This document shows, piece by piece, positions 40,266 through 51,722 of a stretch of DNA of 64,000 bases. A program made the translations under genes and the position numbers. Source of the stretch: Cervus elaphus (taxonomy: Eukaryota; Chordata; Mammalia; Artiodactyla; Cervidae). The notes below the pieces were generated by a model that saw nothing but the letters and a program-made list of their open reading frames with translations, was not told the origin of the DNA and did no database searches. How positions within the stretch are numbered: the stretch's first letter is position 1; the number at the start of each line of letters is the position of its first letter. The stretch lies in contig NC_057818.1 in the NCBI RefSeq assembly GCF_910594005.1, positions 7,869,501 to 7,933,500 on the forward strand, in the 5' to 3' direction.

Positions 40266-40618
40266 AACTCAGTTCAGGACACAGATGTGTCGAAGAATCC
40301 TGGTTCTGCCTCGATTCATGGACTCAGGGCCAGTGAGTTCAGCTGACACCATTCTACAAACTGCATACAACCAAACCCCACGAGGGTCCCCCGATGGAGG
40401 GCGACCGTCACAGAGTTCTAGCGCAGCAGCTTGCCTGCCGGTATCTGCTTAGGCGTGGCTGTCCCACTGCTGATTTTGCAGGAGCCTCTGCAGGGTGAGA
40501 CCCACATCTCTTGGCGCTTCCTTCATAGCAGAGACTTAGACACACAGTAGGCATTCAGCAGATGTGGTGGAGTGAATGAGTTGTCATAGATGCCGTTGAA
40601 GGTATTCAGCGCACCATA
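40266..40618. other. Unannotated unique sequence
   Basis: No recognised repeat or exon. Confidence 0.45.
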
Positions 40619-40714
40619 CGCGTGCGTGCCTAGTCGTGTTCGACTCTGCGACACCGTGGACTGTATCCCACCAGGCTCCTCTGTCCGTGGGATTCTCCAG
40701 GCAAGAATCCTGGC
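40619..40714 (-). mobile_element. Bov-tA fragment (minus)
   Basis: TAGTCGTGTTCGACTCTGCG, CCACCAGGCTCCTCTGTCCG and GATTCTCCAGGCAAGAATCC. 5'-truncated, with a short CGTGCGTG tail. Confidence 0.9.
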
Positions 40715-41544
40715 CGAGAGCAAAGCAGGCTGCCTGACACAGATAATTCAACCCGGGTAAGGCTTATAGGCAGTACATACCCAGGCAGAGTCTTCCCCCT
40801 TCTCTGCACTGAACTCCCTTTAGTATAGATGACCTTTCTCTTCTGAAATATTACTGAAACCGCCCTGAACGAAGATAGATGTTGTCCCTTAAGTGTTCAC
40901 ACACAGCTCGGTCTGATCCCTGGTTCCCTGTGCCCTGTTCCCAGCGTCTCAGGAAAGTCATAATAGTAACTCATAATAATAGTTCAAAATAATAATAATC
41001 ATACCTGGGATTTATCTATCAGCACGCCTCCTGAGAGGACAAATAAACCATTTTACGCAATGCCAAGAGAAGGGCAGGTCTCCTCTGTGTTGTGGCCGAT
41101 CAGGTTACGGCAGGAGAGATTCGGCGTCAGACTTCATCAACCAGAGCGAAGCGATGGGGCGCTGATGGTATGTGGGCATCTGGTTTAATGCTGTTCTCTG
41201 GGTTTTGCTTAAACTGCCAAGTGAATTCCTGTAACACACTTTGCCTGCAATTAATTTGACATCTAGTGCCAGAGAGCCTCTTTACGTTTCTCAAGGCAAG
41301 CCAGGTTGAAACTTCTGCAAAAAAAAGATTTGTCCATTTGTCCATCATTTTTACCGATGTCCAAATGCAGTTTCTTTAGCTCTCTTGGAATCTAGTCGAG
41401 GGAACTGTGGATATGATATGTTCTCTCTCTCTCTCAGTTTTTAAAGGATCACGGGAAAAACGCATTGTGATGGTTTTGTTGACATGTTTTTAAATTCCCC
41501 AAGTCATAAAATAAGTTTACAGCGTCCACTTATGAAGCTGACTT
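40715..41544. other. Unannotated unique sequence, possibly conserved
   Basis: 41100-41420 is repeat-free with TTGCCTGCAATTAATTTGAC and GGCATCTGGTTTAATGCTGT, which could be a conserved block. A (TC)n run is at about 41422-41438. Confidence 0.4.
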
Positions 41545-41925
41545 TCACCAGAATGATTTGCGCTTATCCCAGGAGGAGGCAAAGTAAAAGAGGTAGGAAG
41601 GGCCTTTGAAAAATGTCCCTGGGCGTTTATTGGCCCGAATGACTTCAGAGACAGCGTCCAAAACTGATGTTAGTTCTGTCACATGTTGGGGCATATACCT
41701 AAGACCCTGTCCGTCAACTCTTTGAAAGAAGCAAGGCTGTAATTCCCCAAATAAGGACTTTTCCATTTTTGACCATTTTAGCATCACCATCGATTTCAGC
41801 TCTGGCAGCTGACCACAGTTCCAGCTGGGTTTTGCTGTGTTGTCAGCACCAAGGGGCCTGATAAAGCGTTTTTGGAATTTTTTCATGTTCTCAGAGCCCC
41901 GTGGTCTCAACTCCACTGGAAGCAT
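41545..41925 (-). CDS. Uncertain 126-aa open reading frame
   Basis: The only frame longer than 120 codons in DNA that is neither repeat nor GC-rich. It starts MLPVELRPRGSENMKKFQKR and includes RFIRPLGADNTAKPSWNCGQ. I recognise no domain, signal peptide or membrane segment. No poly(A) scar or target duplication is seen. It may be a chance frame, a decayed retrocopy or an unannotated exon. Chance is most likely. Confidence 0.12.
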   Translation of the reverse strand: MLPVELRPRGSENMKKFQKRFIRPLGADNTAKPSWNCGQLPELKSMVMLKWSKMEKSLFGELQPCFFQRVDGQGLRYMPQHVTELTSVLDAVSEVIRANKRPGTFFKGPSYLFYFASSWDKRKSFW

Positions 41926-43194
41926 TAAGCTCCTTACCTGGTTGGGTTTTTGTTTGGTGTCGTTTGTTCGATAAAGAACTTAGCCTGCAGTCATGGTTAA
42001 CGGACAAAATGCGCCATTCCTGTCCAGTAACATGTAACGCAGCTGCTAAACCAAAAATGGACTTTCAGACCCTTCCCCAAAGGTGAGGCAGTCTAAGGAG
42101 TGGGTGGGTGGACCTGCTGTGTCCTTTGAGAAGGGACAGGCCTGGTGCAGTTGCTCACAGCACCTCCCTTCCTGGGTACAGAGGGAATCAGAGGGGAACT
42201 CTTCCCCCGGCTCTTGCCGTCACTTGCTATTTGATGAGAGTGCGTTTTTAAGCTGCGTTCCTTCATACCCTGCAGCCCTGGCACCCGAGCGGCCCCGTCC
42301 TCCTGGAGTTCAGCAGATTCTGTCTCTCTGGGCAATCAGCAGAAAACAGTGCAGACGCGGGTAGATTTCGCCGGCACTCACAAATCCGCCCTTCCCGCAC
42401 CGGGGAAGCGTGCAGGGTGCGGCAGGTAGCCAGCCGGTCACAGGGAAGTTAAGCGGAGCAGCACCCTGGGCACTTCAGATCTAGATCTAGGGGCCGGGCA
42501 GCCTCAGAGAATGCTGGTGTCTGCTGGTGATGGGGGCCTCAGAGCACGTGAAGCAAGCTAGTGAGATGGACAGCTGGGGTGGCGATGTGTCTGGTGCAAG
42601 AGCAGATCCAGTCCGTCCCGGGTTCAGTGGCGTCATGTTCATGTCTTGAGTGCAGTCTTGGTGGGGATACGTCCACCATGGAAACTGGCAGTGCTACAAA
42701 CCAGGGCCCTCTCTTCCTCTAGAGCTGATCATTAGTTCCTAGAAAATTCTTGGAGGGCATCTGGGAGGAGGTGACGCGAATCTCACTTTTTCTCAGAAAT
42801 AACTTTCATTTTAAGTTTCATCATGAAAATCCAAGGTCCATTTCTTTTTTTCCCCATCCTCTTTGAATCAGTTTCTCTTAAAACATTCTTTGAAGGGTAA
42901 TAGAAATGCAAGACTTACCTTGATCAATTATTTTTAATAATATTTTAGGGATGACAGAAAAGAGAGAAAGCCTGTAGATTGTGTGTGTGTGTTTATAATT
43001 ATATATTTTTTTTTAATTGATGACTGCTTTACATTTTCAAGGGACCTTTTTGTGGATGGCCTCGTCTGCAAATTTGGCTCCATCCAGGGTGGCTTTGGGG
43101 TTCTCTTGTCAGCATAAGTCCCATTTTCTTTACCTGCTTCATGCTCTTGGATGAAGCCTGTCTCTACACTTTTTTTCCTGGGAACTCCCCAAAT
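41926..43194. other. Unannotated unique sequence
   Basis: Contains the small tandem AGATCTAGATCTAG at about 42478-42490, a TG run at about 42981-42992 and a T9 tract at about 43007-43015. No recognised repeats or domains. Confidence 0.42.
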
Positions 43195-43350
43195 CTGTCG
43201 TCATGTGTTACAAAATTGGTTACCACCTAACACATTAAATGTATTTAAATTATTTGTTCTATTAAAATGTCAGTGTATCACTTGAGTTTTAATTGTGCCT
43301 GAGGATCAATCATTGTAACCGCTGCAGGGAAGACTTTATGACTTACCTGA
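43195..43350. promoter_or_regulatory. Possible conserved non-coding block
   Basis: Repeat-free AT-rich stretch with AACACATTAAATGTATTTAA, TTGAGTTTTAATTGTGCCTG and GGATCAATCATTGTAACCGC. Confidence 0.3.
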
Positions 43351-43589
43351 ACAGTGGTGTATCCGGTGGCTTGGCTAAGTGGATTCTCGGACTTTATTGG
43401 GTTTTATTAGCTACTGAGCGTCACTTTGAGTGACTTCTGTTGGAGATCTCTTCTTGATACCCATGAAGATTTACTCAGAGCCATTAGAAAGTCAGCTTCA
43501 ATGATGATCAAAAATAATGATAATAATAGTGATAATAGACAGAACATTAGCCAAAATGTATCGCGGGCCTGCGGTACAGTCTGTGCCCA

Positions 43590-43770
43590 GGTTTGTGTAT
43601 GGTACTTCCTTTGAGCTTCGTAGGAGCCCTGTGATCCAGGTGCCCGGTTGCTTTCATCGTCCCACGGAGGGGTAACTAACTGGCACAAGAGCGCACAGTC
43701 CGTGGGGTCCTGAGCGCGGATTCAGGCCCCCGTCTGCTGACGTGAAGCCCAGGCTTTGAGCCACCAGCCT
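43590..43770 (-). mobile_element. MIR SINE relic (minus)
   Basis: AGCCCTGTGATCCAGGTGCC, GGGTAACTAACTGGCACAAG and GCGCGGATTCAGGCCCCCGT follow inverted MIR. Confidence 0.72.
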
Positions 43771-43814
43771 CTGCTGGCGTTCCTCAACAGGGGGTGTCCT
43801 TTTCCACTGAGGAT

Positions 43815-43965
43815 CTGCATCCCAGCTTGGCCGTTTATCAGCCGGCTGGCTTTGGAGAATCGCTTTAGCCTCTCTGAGGGTTCAGTTCCGTCCCCTGCTA
43901 TCTGGGGGCAGTGCATAGCACCTGTCTGCAAAGGCTCTTTGGGGGACCCAGGAGATAAGCACAGG
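43815..43965 (+). mobile_element. MIR SINE relic (plus)
   Basis: ATCAGCCGGCTGGCTTTGGA, CTTTAGCCTCTCTGAGGGTT and GCATAGCACCTGTCTGCAAA. Faces the minus-strand MIR just upstream, giving a weak inverted pair. Confidence 0.65.
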
Positions 43966-44589
43966 CCATCACTTGTCAGGTCTGAGCTGCTGCTCATCTC
44001 CGTGTAGAGAGCTCTGAGCGTCAAAGGAGACCGCGTGCCTCAGAGCGCCTGACGTCATGCTTACCACTCGGGACACGGGCTCGCTCCTTCCACTGCGGTT
44101 TATTTCAGCGTCTTGTTTGGAACACGATTTGAGCACCAGCTACTGAGTTTTCATGCGTATTTTTTTTGGGGGGTCTTGAATGGAAAAGGGGATGTTTTTT
44201 AGGGAAAATGAATACCTTTGACTTTTATGTTATCAAGTCCATTCATAATATTTTCCCTAGATTCTCCTAAAAGTATTCTTGATTTCTATACTAAAGAAAA
44301 TCCTTTAAAACATTCTTTAGATGCATTTGCCTGTAAATGAGTGCTTTTTTAGATTTTGCTAAAAGATGCCACTCTCTGTGAGTTGAAGCTTGTTGACAGG
44401 GTATTAATGCATTATTTACTAGAACTGATTAAATTTTCATGTCATTTCTTTATTTACGTATTGTTTTTATTCTCTATCAGTGTAATTTATTATAGCAGCA
44501 AATTGAAGAACAATTTTATGGTTCTATCAATGATGTCAAAAAGGCATTTGTTTAAATTCAACAGCCACTGTAAAACCAACCAACCAACT
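43966..44589. other. Unannotated sequence
   Basis: T8G6 junction at about 44160. AT-rich from 44220 onwards. No recognised repeat. Confidence 0.4.
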
Positions 44590-45085
44590 GACTGATCAAC
44601 CAAAACAACAATAAATACCACAAAGTAAGCTAGAGAGGGAATCTCTTATAATAGAGTCAAAGATATTATTAAAAATCTACTCCAGATATGTTAAACCATG
44701 AAAGCACAAAATTATACCTTCCATTTAAATCAGAAACTAGATAAGGATGTTCAGTAGAGCCATCAGTACTCATATTGTCTTGGAAGTTTCAGTAAATATA
44801 ATGAGACCAAAAACAGATGGAAAAAGTGTTCTTTATTTTAAAGGTACATAATTAAAATCCTAGAGAAGTTAAAATGCTATAGTAAAAATAACTAGCAATA
44901 AGAAAATTTGAAAGGTTGGCAAACCAACTGATTTTCCTTATACTAGTAGTAATTAAAGATGGAAATAGACTTCTTTCAAAATATTAACCAAACTATAAAG
45001 TATTTAAGAATACATTCAACTAGAGTAATCAAATATCTGTATGAAGAATTATATCATTTGTTGAAGGACATGTGGTAAAATCAGC
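44590..45085 (+). mobile_element. Ancient L1 ORF2 region relic (plus)
   Basis: Text such as CAGTACTCATATTGTCTTGG, AAAATCCTAGAGAAGTTAAA, GGTTGGCAAACCAACTGATT and TAAGAATACATTCAACTAGA follows the L1 reverse transcriptase coding region in sense, but is too decayed to read as protein. Its 3' continuation is lost beyond a Bov-tA. Confidence 0.72.
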
Positions 45086-45106
45086 CACTTTCTGCAGTGT
45101 CACCAT

Positions 45107-45318
45107 ATGCTGGTGGTTTAGTTGTTCAGTTGTTTCCGACTCTTGGGACCCCATGGACCGTAGCCTGCCAGACTCCTCTGTACATGGAATTTCCCAGGCA
45201 AGAATACTACAGTGGGTTGCCATTTCCTTCTCCAGGGGATCTTCCCAATCCAGGAAACGAACCTGGGTCTCCTGCACTGCAGGTAGATTCTTTACCATCT
45301 GATCTACGATCAAAGCCC
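45107..45318 (-). mobile_element. Bov-tA-type SINE (minus)
   Basis: TTAGTTGTTCAGTTGTTTCC, TCCCAGGCAAGAATACTACA, GGTTGCCATTTCCTTCTCCA and GAACCTGGGTCTCCTGCACT. Nearly full length. Confidence 0.95.
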
Positions 45319-45894
45319 ATGTTACCGTATAATTTCACTATAAAATGTAAGCTAAACTTTGGAGTAAATGCATTTTCCAACGTACACATCTTTTACCAAA
45401 TAAACATGGATAGAACTTGGGGATTTTTTAACCGAAGTAACATGCTCCATTTTATCTCATATACTCAGGTAACCTGCATTTCTAGGGAAGTAGGAGGAAA
45501 ATGGACTTAGAGTTTAGTTGAATACATTCTTGGATCATGTTACCTTAAACATAATACACAAGAGAAAAACAAAAAAAGGAAGCCACTGACTGATATTTCT
45601 CATTAGTGAGTCATTTTTGCTTGGGGTATTGGCCTGATCCTGAAGATGCTCTCTTAACCAGAGAGACCTCCCATGAGGCCCTGTCTTTAAAGCTATCACG
45701 TTTTCCGCTCTCAGAGTCTTCTGACATCGGCACTGTGCGTTCTGTGATGGGGATGTTCTGTCCTGTGTTTCTGTGTAAGAACTGGCTCTTACTGCGGTGT
45801 GCTGCGGTATCTGAGCACAGGTACGTGGCTGATCTGTGTGGCACTGTGGACAGGTCTTGAGATTCAGAGTCATAACAAGTCTTGAAGACTCATG
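45319..45894. other. Unannotated unique sequence
   Basis: An A-rich stretch at about 45570. Minus-strand frame 45535-45873 without recognisable domain. No known repeat. Confidence 0.42.
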
Positions 45895-46060
45895 GTTAGC
45901 TCGTAGTTTAAGCAGGCCGTTTAACCCCTTGGAAACTATCCCCTACTCTCCTTGGGATTAAATGGAGATAATGGGCATTTCAGAGTTGTCATCGAGATTA
46001 AAATGAGACAGAGTAGCCAGTACACTTAAATGAAGGTTCATTCATTCAGTGACTGCGTGT
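45895..46060 (+). mobile_element. MIR SINE relic (plus)
   Basis: GGCCGTTTAACCCCTTGGAA, GATTAAATGGAGATAATGGG and GTCATCGAGATTAAAATGAG keep MIR order. Beyond it, 46075-46180 (GTGGGCCCTGCCCTCATAGA) is another old repeat of unresolved family. Confidence 0.62.
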
Positions 46061-46224
46061 TAGGCAACTTGGTTCAAATGATGGGAAGTCTTGAGAATCA
46101 GATAGTCAGAAAGATCGGTGTGGGCCCTGCCCTCATAGAACTTAGATTTACGGGAGTGAAGATAATTGAAAAAAGCCCTTAGAGCTTAGAGCAGAGCCCC
46201 TGGCAGAAGCAGCAAGCACTGTGA

Positions 46225-47745
46225 CCTCTTTAGGATTGACTGTTTTCACTTGGCATCATTTCCCGGAGATTTATCCAAATTATTGCACATGTTAGCAGTC
46301 TGTTCATTTTTGTTGCTGAGAAGTATTCTGTGGTGTATTCTACGTGAGCCATCGTTCACTTAATCATTCCCCCATTGAAGGAAGTCTGGGTTGGGTCTAG
46401 ACTTGGCTGTTAAGAGTGAAGCTGTTACAAACATTCTTGAACAGGTTTTTGTGTGAACACAAGTTTTCATTTCTCTAGGATAAATGCCCATGAGTGCAGT
46501 CAACGGGTTGCGTAGTAACTGCACGTTTAGTTTTATAAGAAACTGTCGAGTTTTCGTATAATTTTACATTCTGACCAGTCAAGTATGCGTAATTCAGCTT
46601 CTCTGTATCCTCACCAGCAGTTGGTGTTGTTGCTATTTTTTATTTTTGCCATCCTGGTGAGTGCGCAGCGATATCTCATTGTGGTTTTTAATTTGCATTT
46701 TCCTGATGGTTAATGATGTTGAACATGTTTCCATGTGTGTATTTGCCATCTGTGTCTCTTCCTCGGTGGAGTGTCTATTCATGACTTTTCCCATTTTCTA
46801 ATTGAATTGTTTATTTTATTACTGTTGAATTCTTTAGAGTTCTTTCTGTATTTCCGGCACTAGGTTTTGTTGGATATGGGGTTTATAGATATGTTCTTCC
46901 ATTCCGTACTTTGTCTCTTCATCCTTTTCACATGGATTTTTGAAAAAGAAAAGTTTTTTATTTTGATGAGCTTCAGTTTAGTAATTTTTTCCTTTTATGG
47001 GTCAAGTTTCTATTGTCAAATCCCTTTCTAGCCCTAGATCCTAAAGAATTTCTCCTTCCTCTACCCCTGAAGTTTTACTATTGTACATTTTACATGTATG
47101 TCCATGATAAATCTTTTGTTAATTTTGGTGTAAGGTGTGAAACTGTTTAAGGTTCGTATTTTTTTGCCTACAGATAGCTGATTATTTTAACACTATTTGT
47201 TGAAAAACTATTCTGTTCTTCCACCATTGAATTGCCTTTGCAATTTTATCTAAAAAAAAAAATCTAAATCTAAAAAATCTAAAATCAGTTGAGCGTATTT
47301 GTGTTGGTCAATTTTGGGGTTCCCTGTTCTGTTTCATTTATCTATATGTCTGTCATTCTGCAAGTTATACACTGTCTTGATCATTGTAGCTAAGTTAATC
47401 TTGATGTTAAACAAAGGGATTTTTCCCATTGTATTCATTTATTAAAGGTTCTTTTAGCTACTCTGATGTCTGCATTTTTGTATAAATTTTAGAATATACT
47501 TGTGTGTGTCTACCAAAAATCTTGCTTCAGTTTTGATAGAAATCTCATTAAACGTGTAGTTTGGGAAGAATGGACATCTTTATTATGCTACGGACTTGGC
47601 ATGTCACTCCATTTAGTAAACATATGCCTAATGAGTGTATATGTAAGTATTGCATTTTCTTTGGGGTGATTGTCAGTAATACTGTGTTTTTAATTTCAAT
47701 TTCCACATGTTCATTGTTACTATATAAAAATGTGATTTTATGTGT
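46225..47745 (-). mobile_element. Ancient L1 relic, part 1 (minus)
   Basis: Long colinear match to inverted old-L1 sequence: TTGCTGAGAAGTATTCTGTG, TTAATTTGCATTTTCCTGAT, TTGATGAGCTTCAGTTTAGT, TTTGTTGAAAAACTATTCTG and TTTTGGGGTTCCCTGTTCTG. At about 2.2 kb without the nested SINE it is the largest single element in the window. Confidence 0.88.
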
Positions 47746-47915
47746 TGATCTAGCTGTTATGTCTGACTCTCTCGTGATCCCATGGACTATAGCCTGCCTG
47801 ACTCTGTCCATGGGATTTCTCAGGCAAGAATACTGGAGTGGGTTGCCATTTCCTTCTCTAGGGGCTTTTCCTCATTGTGGATTTTCCAGAATTGAGCCCT
47901 CAAACCCGCATCTTG
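47746..47915 (-). mobile_element. Bov-tA-type SINE nested in old L1 (minus)
   Basis: GATCCCATGGACTATAGCCT, TCAGGCAAGAATACTGGAGT and GGTTGCCATTTCCTTCTCTA. The head side is decayed (GAATTGAGCCCTCAAACCCG). Confidence 0.88.
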
Positions 47916-48605
47916 TGACCTTGCTGAACTCATTTATTAGTTCTAGAAGTGTTGTTTTATTTTGTTCTGAGATTCCTTAGGATTTTCTGTGTAACCAATC
48001 TTTTCAAGTGCAAATAGAGTTTTATTTCTTCCGTTCCAGTATGTGTACCTGTTATTTATTTTTCTTGCCATATTACCGTGGCTAAAATTTCCTGTGCTAT
48101 AGTGAATAAGAGTGAAAGGAAAGATATCCTTACTTTTGTCTTGGTCTTAGGGGGAAAAATCATTTACTATTTCACCATTAAATGTGATGTCACCTATAGG
48201 TTTTTTTGTTGTTGTTTTTTTAAAGATGTACTCTGTGAAGGTGATTATCCTCTATTGCTAATTTGCTAAGAGCTTTTTCTTTTTTTTAAATCATGAAAGG
48301 GTGTTGGATTTTGTTATGTGCCTTTTATGTCTTGGTTGATATGAGTTTTTGTTTCAGCTTGTCGACATGGTAGATTACATTGATTTCTGAGTATTGCACC
48401 CGCCTTGCATAACTGGGATACATTCCATTCATCTAAGTCTTTCTGTGCATTGTTGGGTTCAGTTTACCAACGTTTTGTTAATAGCCCACTGATTTTTGTT
48501 CAGCAAACATCCATTTCATTTCAGCATTTCGCATGAAGAGGACAGCATTTCGCATGAAGAGGATACTTCGTAAGCATTTGTTGGTTGGGTTCTCTTTTTT
48601 CTGCT
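47916..48605 (-). mobile_element. Ancient L1 relic, part 2 (minus)
   Basis: Resumes with GACCTTGCTGAACTCATTTA, then GTGCTATAGTGAATAAGAGT, AAAGATATCCTTACTTTTGT and ATAACTGGGATACATTCCAT, antisense to the L1 reverse transcriptase coding region. Confidence 0.85.
48522..48563. repeat. Perfect 21-bp tandem duplication
   Basis: Two identical units starting CAGCATTTCGCATGAAGAG lie back to back at 48522-48542 and 48543-48563, at the edge of the L1 relic. Confidence 0.95.
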
Positions 48606-49639
48606 AGGAGTAGATGCGAGTCGCATAGCTCCCTACTTATGGGCTGGTCTCTGCTAGGTCCACATCAGCTACTCTGGAGCTCAGCCTGAAAAATCAGTGA
48701 GCATTCAGTTTTAGGTCTTACAGGTAATCTGCCTGCCACATTGCATTCTCCTCTGCTGGCATCCAGCCACAGACTGCACTGAGGCCCACAGCTGGAGGGT
48801 TAGGGCGGAAGACCAGGGACCAGCCCTGGCCTCACAGTGCTCAGTTCCCTGGCACCGATGCCCCCTCTGCACTCAGCCTGCCATCTTGCAGAGTGAGTGT
48901 TGAGTGTAGCGTTCATACAGTAGGTTTGTACCCATCCATCCGTTTATCCACCCATCCACACCACTGGAAAAGGGGTCTTCACATACCATCGGCCAGTAAC
49001 GTCACATGTATGGGCAAAAAGGGTTCCCTTATCTTTGCTGTGGGAACCCAGAAGGAACCTATTTCCCTGGCCAAGGATTTAAGCAGCTGAGAACGCTGAC
49101 AGGTGTGATTCCCTGGTGATAATCCAGTTGCATCAAGCCTAGTTCTGCTCAGGCTCCCTCTAGTTGAAGATGGAAAGTGAAGGTGCCTCTTGTTACTGGT
49201 GGAAGAGGTCCTTTCCCCAGACCAGAGAGTTACGGGAACATAACTAACTCTCTATGACACCCAGTAGCCCCAGTCTTTGTCCTCCAGCATCTTCCTGTTT
49301 CGAGGTGAGGAGATTCATGCTAAATGTGGCCTGTTGGTTTCTCTGTGACTCATGCGCCAGGAACTTGGAGATAAAAGCCTGTTCATAAGTAGCAGTTATC
49401 AAGTGTAGAATAGCACAGACGCCGGCAGGTCCCAGTCAAGTAGAATAAACGAATGAGATTATACATGCCCCAGACCCATGTCACCGGTATTTGAAAGAGA
49501 GTGGAAAGTTTGTCATGGGTTGTGTCTATGCCCTCTTTATAGGACCAGCCATTATTAAATGCCAACTGAATGCTGCCAAGTGGAAATCAGTCCGTTTTTG
49601 CCAGAACTTCCCATTTTTCCAGAGAACCTGGAAGTGTGG
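48606..49639. other. Unannotated unique sequence
   Basis: A few CATCC units at about 48933-48958. No other repeat or exon recognised. Confidence 0.45.
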
Positions 49640-49762
49640 ACTCATCCAATTTCTAAATGTTGGCAGTGAATCCATGGCATGAGCCAACTTGGAGCAAGCC
49701 AAATAAAATACATCCACAGGCCAGATTCAGCCTGCCGGACCTCATTTTGCCATCACTGATAG
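49640..49762 (-). mobile_element. hAT-type DNA transposon fragment
   Basis: AATAAAATACATCCACAGGC then CAGATTCAGCCTGCCGGACC resembles the end of the Charlie-type elements that close with a GGCCGGATTTGGCC segment. Partial and decayed. Confidence 0.5.
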
Positions 49763-51559
49763 AGAAGACTTTTTCACTCTAGGTTTTCAGACCTTTCCAT
49801 TTCTCTCCGATCAGAGGCCTTGTATGACATTCCACAGAGAATTACTTCCCCTTTTTAAAGTTTGTCATTTTATAAAAGTCAGCCTGCAATTGGCACATTT
49901 ATTAAATGTATAAATCTGTCCCTTTCATGTTAAGGAGGAAAGACTGATTTCCCCAGAAAGCGCAGCCCTGGCTTTCTATATATTACAGAGTTAACTATCC
50001 CCACCTCCAGGAATCACTCAAAATCTGGAGCAGTCTTCCCTGCAGACTGTCACTGTCTTTGGGGTCTCTTCCCAGTGAAGAGTCTCTCTTTGCGGAGAGC
50101 ACCAGGAGGGCGTTAGAAATACAAAAGTCAAGCAGGTATGGGGTCCGCTCTCCCAATTCTGCAGGTTCTCATCTCTCCTGGGCTCCGGGAACACATGCAC
50201 CTTCTCTGGTTACGGTGGGCCCGGCGCTCCTCGGCGTCACGGGCGGAATCCCTCCTCCTGTGTGGCTAGCATCCAGGCTGAAGACACATGCGTTTGCACG
50301 TGGCCAGTCCACACTTGAGGGCTAGTTTCCGGCTCCCTTCAAATGGTGGCGTGACTGCCTGAAGATTCGGGAGTGGGCGACCCGGGGCTCACCGTCAGCT
50401 GGTGCTCTGCCTGCCTTTCTTGCCAACATAAGGCAGGACGTGGAGGCCAGGCCGGGTGTTCAAGGAAGGAAATCAGTTGTTTGTTGTTGGGGCCATGTTG
50501 GTCTCAGAACACCCTTCGGGCCATCTGATGGGTCTGTGTGATCCCGTAGTTCTTGGAACTGCAAGAAAAAGCCTGGCTTCCTGCCTTGACATTGAAGTTT
50601 TGACTCTAACATGATTAGAATCCTCTTCTCTGTGACTTGGGAATTGCCTTTATTTATCTTTTCTGTTGGTTTAGCCATGAAATAACCATATGTGAATAGC
50701 GTGGGTCTAGGTTGAGTCTTAAAAAGCCAACAAAGGATCCCTATGATAAGGAGGAAAAACTCGTTTTTGTTGGCACCAAATTAATCATGAGTCGGGGGTC
50801 ATGGAAGTCCTTGTCTTGCCATACACCTTGGACTATCCTTCATTACCATTGAGAGGTTTGTCTTCTACCTTTTCCTGTAGAAGTCAGTCAGGAAATTCAT
50901 GTCTCTCCACATCGCCTTAGAACTGCTGTTTGCATCGCTGCGCTATGCAAGGCCATTGGCCCCAGGGAGCAGGATTCGCTGACCCACATTGACAGATCGG
51001 ATGATGGATGGGGCCGAGCCGGGCGCAGGCCAGCTGGACCAAAGCTGGAGTCCGAGCTGACCAGGCTTCTTCCTGAGCCGAGCAGGGGAGTGGTCTGGGG
51101 GCAAAGCCGCGTGGCAGAGCGGGAGCTGCGAGAGCACCTGCCCAGCCGAGCCCCACGAGGGCAGAAAACAGGAGTGCGGCTTACTGCATGCGGAACACGG
51201 GCCGCTCTTCTCCAGTTCACTGACTTCCAGCACCTTTCGTGTGTCAGGGAGGGGCCAGCACGGGGGCCCAGATGAAGGCAACTCCTCTGAGGCCATAACC
51301 AGGGAGACAGAACCGTGAGGAGCTTGGTTCCATTCTTTGAGTTAAAAGTAGGGATAGAAGTCATCCCAGGGTTTAGGAGGCAGTGCAAAGAGGGGACAGC
51401 TCCTAGCCTGAGAGGATCAGGGGAGGCTTCCTGGAGGAGGTGATGCTAGGGAAAAGAATACAGGATACCTAGGTAAAGCTGGGAAAGAAGGTAGGCAGCA
51501 TGCATTCCTTGAGCACAGGCCTGGCTTCTTTAAGCACAAGACGAGAAAACCCTGGATCT
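49763..51559. other. Unannotated sequence with a GC-rich block
   Basis: 50990-51250 is GC-rich with overlapping minus-strand frames (50897-51388, 50943-51296, 50917-51156) that share no recognisable domain. 51400-51460 (GGGGAGGCTTCCTGGAGGAG) is an old repeat of unresolved family. Confidence 0.42.
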
Positions 51560-51722
51560 ACTGAGCAGATACATGCTTTGTGTCAGGACCTTGCTGTATT
51601 TCACATTTAACCTCCTAAAAATCCCATCTAAGGAGGAGGAAACTGAGATCAAGTGAAGAGAAGTGTCGGGCTAAGTACCAGTGCAGTGATGTGAACCCCA
51701 CCCTATCTGGCTTCCCCTCACC
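51560..51722 (-). mobile_element. MIR SINE relic (minus)
   Basis: TGTCAGGACCTTGCTGTATT, CATTTAACCTCCTAAAAATC and AGGAGGAAACTGAGATCAAG follow inverted MIR. Confidence 0.82.
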
